From CAVZQN01 sp963837395 (GTDB lineage: Bacteria > Acidobacteriota > HRBIN11 > JAKEFK01), in NCBI GenBank assembly GCA_963837395.1, contig CAWINI010000002.1:310001-374000 (forward strand): a DNA stretch of 64,000 nucleotides. The letters are read 5' to 3'. The position numbers and the translations under genes were made by a program. The notes under the pieces are model-generated. The model had not been told where the DNA came from, did not search any database, and saw only the letters and a list, made by a program, of their open reading frames with translations. Shown piece by piece: positions 16,003-25,229 of this stretch (position 1 is the first letter of the stretch; the number at the start of each line of letters is the position of its first letter).

Positions 16003-17487
16003 CTGAAATTTGGGGTAATCGTCAGGTCTGGTATAAGCTCCTTTGGAGAAACAAAGAAAGAGACGATTTTTTCTAACGAAGTCATATTTCAGATTTGTCT
16101 CGTTTTAATTTTCCTCTTCATTTTTTTCCTCTTTTATCCGCCTACCTACGCCATTTCCGATGAAGCTATCTATTTTTCAATGGCTCATGTTTTGAGTCAC
16201 GGTAGTTTGTTTCCTGATGAATCTGAATATTTTGTTCCTGGAACCGTTCAGGGTGTGGAACATCGCATTAGCAAGCTTCCTCTGGGTTGGCCTTTACTTC
16301 TTTCGCCCTTATGTAAACTTGGATGGCACTTCTTTTTCCTTTTACCCTTATCTCTACATCTCATCGGCTACTTCTACTTCAGAAAAATTCTAAATTTGAT
16401 CGAAGTCAATACTGCATTTTCTTTTCTTTATCTGCTTTTCCCAACGTCCGTTTTTCACAGCAGAACTCTGATGAGTGATCTTCCGGCTGCAGTATTTTTC
16501 TTAATCGGATTTTATTACGCCATCCGGAGCGAAAAGCGATCTCTAATTCTTGCCGGCATCTGTTTTGGAATCAGTTTGTGGATCCGGCATGCATCACTGA
16601 TCGTTATAACACCTCTGATCGCAATTCTACTTTTTCGAGATTTGAAATCTAAAATCATTCCATTACTATGTGGACTTGCTCCATTTGTGGTCTTGCTTGG
16701 AATTTATGATTATGTTGCGCTGGGAAATCCGTTTGTAATTGGATATAACAAAAGTGGCATTCCGCTGAGAAGCACTTTCTCATTTGAATACCTTCTGCAG
16801 CATTTTCCAAAATATTTTGTGTACCTGAATCTCATTTACCCTTTAATGGGAATTTCATTGTTGTTTTATCGTGGCAAGCGGAGGCTTGAAATTTTCAGTA
16901 GCGTTCTTGTCCTGTTGCTTTTTTATTCCGCTTATTTTTGGTTTGATTCAGGGACAAGTTTTATTCAAACCTCAATCAAAAGTTTGCGATTTCTACTTCC
17001 GGTCATTCCATTGTTCTTATTAAGTTATTTATACTTTTTGGATTCTTTCATCTTCAGCAAAATGGATAGCACCAGGAAATGGAGGCTTGCGATTCTATGT
17101 TCAATTTTCCTGATTGCAATCACATTCGGAATTCAATACAAACATCAGGAATATTTGCACAGACAAAAACATTTTTCAGAATTGATTTACAAACAAACTC
17201 CTGTGAATTCATCAATCGTTGCCAACATGGAAGTAATCGAAATGCTTCAGACTGTGTGGGGGCAACGCAGAATAATTGAATACGATTTGTCTGCTATAGC
17301 AGAATCAGTAAGAAAAACCGGAACTGAAACATACTTTATTACAAATAACAAAACAGAAAAACCTGAATTGACCGCTCAGAATTCGGGCTTTCTTGCTGCT
17401 TTACAAAAACGTTATTCCTTGAGGAAGATTTCAACCTTTGATGATCAAGGTTGGCAGTTAAGTATTTACAAGTTGTCTTCGCTTTAG
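16003..17487 (+). CDS. GT-C family membrane glycosyltransferase (PMT/ArnT-like), probable non-ATG start
   Basis: The first ATG (16180) lies after the first membrane helix and after AISDEAIYFS, the early acidic motif conserved in GT-C enzymes, so the true start is upstream. The frame is open back to a TGA at 15988-15990, and the only start-like codon near a ribosome site (GGGGGCGGAG) is CTG at 16003, giving 494 residues. About ten hydrophobic segments follow, then a soluble C-terminal region. GT-C enzymes use polyprenyl-phosphate sugars and act on the periplasmic side. A sequencing error in the start region is an alternative to a CTG start. First gene of the long plus-strand glycosyltransferase operon. 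Confidence 0.75.
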   Translation: MKFGVIVRSGISSFGETKKETIFSNEVIFQICLVLIFLFIFFLFYPPTYAISDEAIYFSMAHVLSHGSLFPDESEYFVPGTVQGVEHRISKLPLGWPLLLSPLCKLGWHFFFLLPLSLHLIGYFYFRKILNLIEVNTAFSFLYLLFPTSVFHSRTLMSDLPAAVFFLIGFYYAIRSEKRSLILAGICFGISLWIRHASLIVITPLIAILLFRDLKSKIIPLLCGLAPFVVLLGIYDYVALGNPFVIGYNKSGIPLRSTFSFEYLLQHFPKYFVYLNLIYPLMGISLLFYRGKRRLEIFSSVLVLLLFYSAYFWFDSGTSFIQTSIKSLRFLLPVIPLFLLSYLYFLDSFIFSKMDSTRKWRLAILCSIFLIAITFGIQYKHQEYLHRQKHFSELIYKQTPVNSSIVANMEVIEMLQTVWGQRRIIEYDLSAIAESVRKTGTETYFITNNKTEKPELTAQNSGFLAALQKRYSLRKISTFDDQGWQLSIYKLSSL

Positions 17488-17496
17488 AAAAAAATC

Positions 17497-18618
17497 GTGA
17501 AAATACTTTCCGTTATTCACACTCCAAAAAATCCTTTCACTGCAGTTTATGGTCTGCATAGCAAGTTGCAAGAATACTTAATTGATAAAGGACATCCCAA
17601 CCAGATTCTAGCTCCGCAAGATTTCTCAAGTCTGAATCGTTTGCCGGCCCAGTTGTTGCCACTCTTATATCCATTCTGGGTGGCGCAGTGGTTATGTCAA
17701 AAAGACAATTCTTACGATCTTGTGGTGTTCCATAGTTATAGTGGTTGGGTTGTCAATTTGTTGCGTTCTGTTATTCCAGGTTATAAGCGGTTTAAAACCA
17801 TCACATCATTTCATGGCCTGGAGCCGCTTTACTATGATGCGTTAAAGGAAGAGATGCGAGCGAACGGACGCTCGCTGACACTGAGATACGCACTTGTTCA
17901 CGGTAAATTGATGATCTGGTTGATCCGTTTAAGCTGCCGGCGTTCCGATCTCATACTTTGTCTGAATTCTGAAGAGCAAAATTACATGACGAAAAAGAAA
18001 TGGGTTGATGAGTCAAGAATCATAATTCATACAAACGGTGTACCTGCCCAATTTTTTATAACCAGGGATCATCCTGTTCGCGCTCGGCGATTGCTTTTTG
18101 TTGGACAATGGCAGGAGATGAAAGGTATTCGATATTTGATTGAGGCATTCAAAATTCTGGCTCGTGACTTTAATGATCTTGAACTGGAATGTGTTGGAAC
18201 ATTGGCTGAAGACAGCAAAGTGTTATCCGATTTTCCGGAAGAATTACGGAGCAGAGTTCAAAATCGTTCCCATGTATCGCATACCGAATTGTCTGATGTT
18301 TACAAAAATGCTGACATCTTCATATTGCCAACTCTTTCCGAAGGATTCAGTCAGGCTTTGCTTGAAGCAATGGCTGCCGGTACTCCAATAGTTACTACCC
18401 CGGTCGGGGCATCTCAAGAATTTTTGATGAACGGAGTGAATGCCTTTGTAGTAAGCAAACGTGATCCGGTTGCGCTTGCAGATTCAATTCACCGGTTGAT
18501 AGAAAGTCAGGAGTTGCGGCGACAAATAGGGCGTGAGGCGCAAAATACAGCTTCACAGTATGAACTGGGAAAAGTACATCAACGTACGCTCTCAATTCTT
18601 GAAACAGCTTTACAATGA
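17497..18618 (+). CDS. GT4 family glycosyltransferase
   Basis: A 373-residue GT-B fold enzyme. The N-domain binds acceptor; the C-domain has LLFVGQW (start of Glycos_transf_1), DIFILPTLSEGFSQALLEAMAAGTPIV with the EGFSQALLEAMA nucleotide-sugar block, and EFLMNGVNAFVV. GTG start at 17497, 9 bases after the previous stop; the stop overlaps the next ATG. Cytosolic transfer of a sugar onto the lipid-linked repeat unit is expected; donor and acceptor cannot be told. Confidence 0.9.
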   Translation: MKILSVIHTPKNPFTAVYGLHSKLQEYLIDKGHPNQILAPQDFSSLNRLPAQLLPLLYPFWVAQWLCQKDNSYDLVVFHSYSGWVVNLLRSVIPGYKRFKTITSFHGLEPLYYDALKEEMRANGRSLTLRYALVHGKLMIWLIRLSCRRSDLILCLNSEEQNYMTKKKWVDESRIIIHTNGVPAQFFITRDHPVRARRLLFVGQWQEMKGIRYLIEAFKILARDFNDLELECVGTLAEDSKVLSDFPEELRSRVQNRSHVSHTELSDVYKNADIFILPTLSEGFSQALLEAMAAGTPIVTTPVGASQEFLMNGVNAFVVSKRDPVALADSIHRLIESQELRRQIGREAQNTASQYELGKVHQRTLSILETALQ

Positions 18619-19841
18619 AGATTGTTCAAATTTCTCAAGAATGTTCATCCAATGGCGGAGTTGGCACTTACGTTTGTGGTCTTCTTCCAGCACTTCAATC
18701 TGCTGGCCATGATGTCAGTATTATTCATGCCGACCTGAATGCGGATTGTTCTTTGAGCCAAACAAATCAGTTTTACGTAAAAGACTTCGACCGCTACGCA
18801 TCCAAAATAGAAACCGAACAATCTGCCTTACAAGTGGTGGAAATTCTAAAATCGATCGAACCCAATATCGTTCATGTTCATGGTTGCAACAATTTTTATC
18901 TTGAATCTATAATTCGAAAGCAATTTCACGCCATTAAGACTCTTCATGCCTACGACTTTTGTCCCAGTGGAAACAAGTTTCATCATGCTTTGCAAAAAGT
19001 CTGTGTACATCCAACCTCGGCTCTTTGCGTTCCAAGGATGATTTATAAGAGATGTCTTTTATCAAAGCGGCCCAATGTCATTTGGAACCATTATCGCCGC
19101 GCAGTAAAAGCAAATCGAAATAATTCTTACTACAAGAAATTGATCGTTGCTTCTGAGCATGTAAAAGCGCAAGCGGTTGCTTCCGCCTATCCTGCGGATC
19201 AAATCGAAGTTATTCCTTATTACACAAAACTTCCTACGATCAACACTGCATCAGCAGATTCAGAAAAAAAAGTTCTTTTTGTTGGAAGGATCGTTCCAGA
19301 AAAAGGATTAAATAAACTATTAATCGCTTTCAGTCAGCTACATGCATCTGCAAAATTGATCATCGCAGGGGAGGGCCGCGATCTGGCTAAAATCAAGAGT
19401 TTGAGCAGGAAACTAGGAATTGAAAATAGAGTTTGTTTCGCTGGTTGGGCGAACTCCGATCAAAAAGATGAACTGTATAAGAGTGCATCTGTTGTTGTAA
19501 TTCCTTCTATCTGGCCTGAGCCATTCGGAATTGTGGGGATTGAAGCAATGAGTTATGCGAAACCTGTTGTGGCTTTTCGAATCGGAGGTATTTCAGAATG
19601 GCTGGATGATTGCAAAACCGGTTTTCTGATTCCTCCTTATGACGTTTCCGAAATGTCAACGAAAATTGATTTGTTGCTGCAACTAAAAGATGCAGCGATC
19701 GAAATGGGGATGGTGGGCCGTGCAAAAGTAGAAAAACAATTCAGTGAAGCACATCACATTCAGCGATTGTTGGAAACATATAACAATGTAATAAATTCGC
19801 AAAGCTTAATCAGAACGGAACGTGAACGGCTTTATTCTTGA
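18615..19841 (+). CDS. GT4 family glycosyltransferase
   Basis: A 408-residue GT-B enzyme. SSNGGVGTYVCGL near the start is the glycine-rich acceptor loop of GT4, and the C-domain has LFVGRIVPEKGLNKLL and WPEPFGIVGIEAMSYAKPVV. A Cys-rich stretch around residues 115-150 (CPSGNKF...VCVHP...ALCV...RCLL) resembles a metal-binding insert seen in some GT4 proteins. ATG overlaps the stop of the preceding gene by four bases; the end overlaps the flippase gene by 20 bases. Confidence 0.9.
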   Translation: MKIVQISQECSSNGGVGTYVCGLLPALQSAGHDVSIIHADLNADCSLSQTNQFYVKDFDRYASKIETEQSALQVVEILKSIEPNIVHVHGCNNFYLESIIRKQFHAIKTLHAYDFCPSGNKFHHALQKVCVHPTSALCVPRMIYKRCLLSKRPNVIWNHYRRAVKANRNNSYYKKLIVASEHVKAQAVASAYPADQIEVIPYYTKLPTINTASADSEKKVLFVGRIVPEKGLNKLLIAFSQLHASAKLIIAGEGRDLAKIKSLSRKLGIENRVCFAGWANSDQKDELYKSASVVVIPSIWPEPFGIVGIEAMSYAKPVVAFRIGGISEWLDDCKTGFLIPPYDVSEMSTKIDLLLQLKDAAIEMGMVGRAKVEKQFSEAHHIQRLLETYNNVINSQSLIRTERERLYS

Positions 19842-21249
19842 TCCACACCGCTGGAAACGAAACAGCATCTTCATTCTGCTGAATCAATTTCTGGGGTTAA
19901 TCATTACCATCTTGATGGCCCCGTTGATTGCACGCCATTTAGGGCCTGACTCTTATGGAATGATGAACTGGGTGATTGCTTATCTAACTTTTTTCCAGGT
20001 TTCAACCACAATCGGTTCCGCACAAATTGGAATCAGGGAAATCGCACGGAATCCTGAAGAAAGTTCCGATCTAATGATCCATTTATTTTTACTCAATCTT
20101 TTCTGCGGACTGATTGGTTATGTTCTGGCTATTGCAGTATCAATCTTTGTTGGATATTCAGCATATCAACTTCAACTTGTTTTGTTATGGGGGCTCTGTT
20201 TATTGTTGCTACCGCTTGGAAATTTAGGACTTTTCTTAAGCGCTTCTTTGCAATCTGAACGACTGTTATGGCCTTCAATTATCAGCAACATCTTTTTGAT
20301 CGTTGCCTACTTTAATGCCCTGCGAATAAATGGGGGTGTTCGCTCTTTTCTGCTCGCATCATTGGGATATCAATTACTTCTTCAGATTTCAACAATTTTC
20401 GTGGGTCGAAAATATCTTCACAGAATCAAAAACTTTGATTGGGCCAAAGTGAAAATGTTTTTCTGGGAATCATTACCTCTAAATGTGATGATTCTGCTGA
20501 TGTCTCTGGTGAATCGTGTTGACATAATATTGCTGGAACGTTTTTCAAATTCGCATGACGTTGGAATTTACTCTGCCGCAGGAAGAGTCATCCAGGCATT
20601 TACGTATTTACCTCAAGCCGTAGCAGCATCAATCCTTCCTGCACTTGCATCAATTGGAAAAGAGAAAGAGAACGGTTCTTTTCAAGCTTACAGAGAGTCG
20701 CGTCAGATTTTACTTTCTTTTGGATTGTTCTTGCCGGTAATGGCGGTTTTTCGGGGCGAGTTCATTATCAAACTACTTTTTGGAGAAGCATATCAAGGAT
20801 CGGTAATCCTTTTTCAACTGCTGTCGTTCACTATTCCGATGATCTGTATAGGAATCCTGCCAAGTAATCTTTTAACTGCGCAAGGAAAACAATGGCTGAA
20901 TCTAAAATTTACTGCAGTGGCGGCAATTCTTTCAACTGCCGGAAATGTGTTGATGATTCCTTATTTCGGAACTATCGGTGCTGCAATTACTTCCAATGCA
21001 GTTTATCTTGTTCTTGTTTCACTACAAGTAAGAGCGGGCTTTACATTGTTACCGCAGAGTTCAACTCTTTTAAAAGATTTGTCGATTGCACTTCCCGCTC
21101 TTGGTATTACTGCGCTTATTTTCTTTTTCACAAGAGCGCTTCCCGCGATTCCCATACTTGTTTTAACAACTCTTCTTTATCTCATCATGCTACGAATCGG
21201 CGGCGTGCCTTTGTCATTTGCACGCCCGACAGCTTTTTCTGAGCAATGA
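19822..21249 (+). CDS. Wzx-type polysaccharide flippase
   Basis: A 475-residue MATE/MVF-fold membrane protein with 12 to 14 hydrophobic helices. The N-terminus (ILLNQFLGLIITILMAPLIARHLGPDSYG) matches the Polysacc_synt family, as does VDIILLERFSNSHDVGIYSAAGRVIQ in the middle. It flips undecaprenyl-linked repeat units to the periplasm, feeding the polymerase at 25226. GTG start at 19822, within the end of the upstream glycosyltransferase gene. Confidence 0.92.
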   Translation: MNGFILDPHRWKRNSIFILLNQFLGLIITILMAPLIARHLGPDSYGMMNWVIAYLTFFQVSTTIGSAQIGIREIARNPEESSDLMIHLFLLNLFCGLIGYVLAIAVSIFVGYSAYQLQLVLLWGLCLLLLPLGNLGLFLSASLQSERLLWPSIISNIFLIVAYFNALRINGGVRSFLLASLGYQLLLQISTIFVGRKYLHRIKNFDWAKVKMFFWESLPLNVMILLMSLVNRVDIILLERFSNSHDVGIYSAAGRVIQAFTYLPQAVAASILPALASIGKEKENGSFQAYRESRQILLSFGLFLPVMAVFRGEFIIKLLFGEAYQGSVILFQLLSFTIPMICIGILPSNLLTAQGKQWLNLKFTAVAAILSTAGNVLMIPYFGTIGAAITSNAVYLVLVSLQVRAGFTLLPQSSTLLKDLSIALPALGITALIFFFTRALPAIPILVLTTLLYLIMLRIGGVPLSFARPTAFSEQ

Positions 21250-22334
21250 AAGTTCTTCATATAACGCCTACCTACTTCGATGACCGCTCTTTTATTGGCG
21301 GAGGTGAGCGCTTTCCTTACGAATTAGCGAGGACAATGTCTTCTCGCGTCGAAGTTACCTTCCTTAGTTTCTCGGATCAAGCTTCTTCATACACAGAAGG
21401 CAATCTTAATATTGAGTACCTTCCCAGAAGTATTTTTTTTTATAAAAATCCTCTGTTTGGAAATCCATTTTCATTAAGACTGATGAGCAAAATCAGATGG
21501 GCCGATGTAATTCATTGTTATCAAGTGCACACAATTGTGACAGATTTCGCAATCGTTCTTTCAAGGATGTTTCGGAAAAAAATTTTTGTTACCGATTTAG
21601 GCGGCGGCCACAAATACGCGCCTTCTTCTTATCTGCCGATCTTGAGACTTCCTGATGCTTTCTTGCTGATTTCGCAATATTCAAAAAATCTATGGCAGCA
21701 ATTAAATTCAGATGCTCCGAAAAGAATCGAAATTATTTACGGAGGCGTTGATCTGGAAAAGTTTTCACCTGGTTTAGAGAACAAAAAAGATGCAGTGTTG
21801 TTCGTTGGCCGGATCTTACCTCACAAAGGCATCGATTACTTGATTGATGCTGTTAACAATCATCTTGCTCTCAACATTGTTGGGAGAATTTATAGCGAGA
21901 AATATTTTGATTTCCTTAAGGAAAAGAGCACGAACAAAAAGGTTCGTTTCGAAACGCACCTTGGTGATGATGAGCTGGTTGGAAAATATCGGAGTGCCCA
22001 GGTGACTGTCATTCCATCGGTCTACACAAATTGTTATGGTCATACAACAAACATTCCTGAACTGCTTGGGCTTGTTGCCCTGGAATCGATGGCATGTGGT
22101 ACGACGGTTATTGTTACCGATGTGGCTTCATTGCCGGAACTTGTTGAAGATGGGGTGACAGGATTTATTGTTCCGCCAAACAATCCAAAAGCGATTCAAG
22201 AAAAATTAGATTATCTAAGAGCGAATCCTGAGATTGCAAGTGAAATGGGAGTACGTGGCAGGAAAAGTGTGGAACAGAAATTTACATGGACTGCTGTTGT
22301 GGATAGATGTTTAAAAGCATACGCATCAAATTGA
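21246..22334 (+). CDS. GT4 family glycosyltransferase
   Basis: A 362-residue GT-B enzyme with FIGGGERFPYELA as glycine loop, AVLFVGRILPHKGIDYLIDAV and LGLVALESMACGTTVIV. ATG overlaps the flippase stop. It resembles the other GT4 members of the operon in build but is not a close copy of any. Donor unknown. Confidence 0.9.
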   Translation: MKVLHITPTYFDDRSFIGGGERFPYELARTMSSRVEVTFLSFSDQASSYTEGNLNIEYLPRSIFFYKNPLFGNPFSLRLMSKIRWADVIHCYQVHTIVTDFAIVLSRMFRKKIFVTDLGGGHKYAPSSYLPILRLPDAFLLISQYSKNLWQQLNSDAPKRIEIIYGGVDLEKFSPGLENKKDAVLFVGRILPHKGIDYLIDAVNNHLALNIVGRIYSEKYFDFLKEKSTNKKVRFETHLGDDELVGKYRSAQVTVIPSVYTNCYGHTTNIPELLGLVALESMACGTTVIVTDVASLPELVEDGVTGFIVPPNNPKAIQEKLDYLRANPEIASEMGVRGRKSVEQKFTWTAVVDRCLKAYASN

Positions 22335-22341
22335 AGCATTC

Positions 22342-24093
22342 ATGATTCTTGGAATTTATCATCCGGCACAAGGCGTAGGGCACGATACAGGTGTTGCGCT
22401 CATTGAAGAAGACGGAACGATCTTAGGTGCGCAATCGGAAGAGCGATTTTCGCGAATTAAGATGGATGGTGGATTTCCGTTCCGGGCCTTTGAACATTTG
22501 CAGAAAACTTTCCACTTCAAAGCTTCTGATCTTTCAAGTGTCGCAATCCCTTTCATGTCAGTTGCCGATAAAACAGCAGAAGGTTCGCATTTGATCTTAT
22601 CTGCATTAAAGGATCCTGCTCTTGGATTTCGACACATGCGGAATCGACTTGATCATGATCAGTTTCAAAAAGGGATGGAACAGATCGGAGCATATGAATA
22701 TCTTCCTAAATATGTTTCCAGGATCAAAGATGTATGGATGCAAGATCAACGTCCGGCTTTATCGAACTGGCGTGAATTTCTACAATATTGTTCTATCGAT
22801 TCTGTTCCATTGATTCAGATGGATCATCATATTGCGCACGCCGCAGGTGCTTATTTCACATCTGGCCATGATGAAGCCCTCTTAATAACGTGTGATGGAG
22901 TAGGTGCATTAAAAAGTGGAATTGTTGCCACAGCCAAAAATGGCCGCATTCGGATCATTGCACGCACGTTTTATCCACATTCCCCTGGTGAATTTTGGGA
23001 AGCGATTACTGCCATCTGTGGATTTCATCACATGAAGCATGGCGGCAAGATCACCGGCCTTGCTGCACATGGAGATCCTGAAGCAGGTTGTTATGAAGTC
23101 ATGAAAGAGGCGCTGGATCTGAATGACCTGAGCGTTAAAAGTAATATTGATCCAGTACGAATGTCCGATCAACTTCGAAATTTTCAGCGCGAAGACATTG
23201 CCGCCACCGCTCAAAGAAGACTTGAGGAAGTTATTACTGAACTGATCCGGCGTTCGATTGAAAAAACAAAACTTTCACGAGTGGTTCTTTCCGGCGGCGT
23301 TTTTGCAAACGTGAAGTTGAACCAAAACATTTCAAAACTAGAACACCTGGAAGAAATTTATGTTTATCCAGCAATGGGAGATGAAGGTTTGGCGCTGGGT
23401 GCTGCACTTTTTGCTGGGGCCAAAAAGAATTCCTTAAAACCTTTTCGCTTTCATGATTTGTACCTTGGTCCAGAATATCCTGATAGTGAAATTGAAAAAG
23501 AATTAATTCGAAGCGGTTTGAAGTATCAACGATACTCTGATTCTGAGTTAGCAAAAAAGGCTTCTCACTTACTGGCGGAAGGCAGAATTGTTGCAGTATT
23601 TCGCGGCCGTATGGAATTCGGACCGCGTGCTTTAGGACATCGGAGCATTTTGTACCAGACTACAGATCGAACCGTGAACGATTGGTTAAACAAACGTTTG
23701 AAAAGAACTGAATTTATGCCTTTTGCGCCAGTGACTCTGCAGGAAGAAGCAAATCGGTGCTACAAAAACTTCGAACGCTGCAGTTACACCGCCAAGTTTA
23801 TGACCATTACCATGGATTGTCTTCCACGGACAAAAGAAATTTCGCCGGCAGTTGTACATCTGGATGGCACCGCGCGTCCGCAGCTCATCAATAACCAAAG
23901 CGAGCCGTTCTATTATGAAATTCTTCGGAATTATTTTGAGAAAACCGGAAATCCTTCCTTAATTAATACAAGCTTCAACATGCATGAAGAGCCGATTGTT
24001 TGTAATCCATCAGATGCAATTCGTGCATTTCAACTTGGAAATCTTGATGCTCTTGTTATCGGACCATTTCTGGTCTGCATAACCGGCTGTTAA
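22342..24093 (+). CDS. Carbamoyltransferase (NodU/CmcH family)
   Basis: A 583-residue two-domain enzyme. The N-terminal YrdC/Kae1-like ASKHA domain has LGIYHP...HDTGVALI, HIAHAAGAYFTSG and LITCDGVG; the C-terminal Carbam_trans_C domain begins near FRGRMEFGPRALGHRSIL and includes FMPFAPVTL and NTSFNMHEEPIV. Family members use carbamoyl phosphate and ATP to O-carbamoylate a sugar or antibiotic hydroxyl. Its place between two GT4 genes points to O-carbamoylation of a sugar of the repeat unit. Confidence 0.93.
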   Translation: MILGIYHPAQGVGHDTGVALIEEDGTILGAQSEERFSRIKMDGGFPFRAFEHLQKTFHFKASDLSSVAIPFMSVADKTAEGSHLILSALKDPALGFRHMRNRLDHDQFQKGMEQIGAYEYLPKYVSRIKDVWMQDQRPALSNWREFLQYCSIDSVPLIQMDHHIAHAAGAYFTSGHDEALLITCDGVGALKSGIVATAKNGRIRIIARTFYPHSPGEFWEAITAICGFHHMKHGGKITGLAAHGDPEAGCYEVMKEALDLNDLSVKSNIDPVRMSDQLRNFQREDIAATAQRRLEEVITELIRRSIEKTKLSRVVLSGGVFANVKLNQNISKLEHLEEIYVYPAMGDEGLALGAALFAGAKKNSLKPFRFHDLYLGPEYPDSEIEKELIRSGLKYQRYSDSELAKKASHLLAEGRIVAVFRGRMEFGPRALGHRSILYQTTDRTVNDWLNKRLKRTEFMPFAPVTLQEEANRCYKNFERCSYTAKFMTITMDCLPRTKEISPAVVHLDGTARPQLINNQSEPFYYEILRNYFEKTGNPSLINTSFNMHEEPIVCNPSDAIRAFQLGNLDALVIGPFLVCITGC

Positions 24094-24095
24094 GA

Positions 24096-25229
24096 ATGAA
24101 CCTTTGTATTTTAAGTGGTGCTCCAATTCAATCCTGCGATGGTGTTGGCGATTTTTCTTTTGTACTCGCAGAGCATTTGAAATCAAAACACGATGTTACT
24201 CTGCTCGCTCCCAATGCGGATCGTATTAAAGCCGATTTCAAAACTTACCAATTGTCAGATGGATGGGGCATTCGTGGCTGCGTGGAAACTTTCAAGCTGA
24301 TTCAAAACCTGCATCCGGAAACCATCCTCGTCCAATTTGTTCCGCAGCTTTACGGATTAAAAGGTGCGAATCCTTTTTTTTCAGTTCTGCTTCATGCCCT
24401 GAAAAGAAATGGCTATAACGTTGTTACCGTAGCTCATGAGATCAACTCTCCTTTTGGTGCAACTCCGAAATCAATTGTATTGGGAGCGGCTCATCGAGCC
24501 TTATTTCGTTCGATTGTAAGTGCGAGCAGTAAAATCGTTTCAACAACTCCATATTGTGTGAATCTTTTGCAGCAACGATTTCGCGCAAGCACATCTACTT
24601 TTCATTATATTCCGGTGAGTTCCAACATCCTTCCGTTTTCTATTGATGAGCAAAAGAAAACGATGCTTCGTTCCCAATTAAATCTGAATCGGGAACATTT
24701 TGTTGTTGCGAGTTTCGGCAACATGGTTGGAGAAGGCCTGCTCCTTTTCAAGACATTTTTAACGTGGCTGGCGAAAGACAATCCTTTAGCACGTTTCTTA
24801 TTCCTTGGAAAAGGAAGTGAATCACTGAAAATCAATATGGATAGCGCTCTGCAACAACGCATTTATGCCACAGGAGAAATTTCAGCGCATCAAATCACCG
24901 AATATTTGGCAATCAGCAGTCTATATGCTGTTTTTTATCCTGATGGAGCTTCAACTCGCAGGACTTCGCTGATTACCGGGCTTGCTCATGGAATGGCAAT
25001 AGTTTCAAATTGCGGAATTCTTACCAATTCAGATCTCATCTCATCACAAGCTGTTCACTTGTTAAAAGATGTTAGCGAAAAAGAATTAACTGATTTTAAA
25101 AAATCACTGGAAGATAAAACATTCATTGATAACATTCGTTATAAAGCACGAAGTTATTTCGAGAAAAATTTATCCTGGCCCAGGATTGCTTCTGAGTATT
25201 TCCAGTTGTTAAACGGTTCAGATCAATGA
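24096..25229 (+). CDS. Glycosyltransferase family 4-like protein
   Basis: A 377-residue GT-B protein, more divergent than its neighbours. DGVGDFSFVLAEHL is the N-terminal loop; FLFLGKGSESLK and YPDGASTRRTSLITGLAHGMAIVS take the place of the usual E-x7-E block, with Arg-Arg and no second Glu visible. This unusual donor site may mean a different donor or weak activity. ATG 2 bases after the carbamoyltransferase stop; ATGA overlap with the polymerase gene. Confidence 0.8.
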   Translation: MNLCILSGAPIQSCDGVGDFSFVLAEHLKSKHDVTLLAPNADRIKADFKTYQLSDGWGIRGCVETFKLIQNLHPETILVQFVPQLYGLKGANPFFSVLLHALKRNGYNVVTVAHEINSPFGATPKSIVLGAAHRALFRSIVSASSKIVSTTPYCVNLLQQRFRASTSTFHYIPVSSNILPFSIDEQKKTMLRSQLNLNREHFVVASFGNMVGEGLLLFKTFLTWLAKDNPLARFLFLGKGSESLKINMDSALQQRIYATGEISAHQITEYLAISSLYAVFYPDGASTRRTSLITGLAHGMAIVSNCGILTNSDLISSQAVHLLKDVSEKELTDFKKSLEDKTFIDNIRYKARSYFEKNLSWPRIASEYFQLLNGSDQ

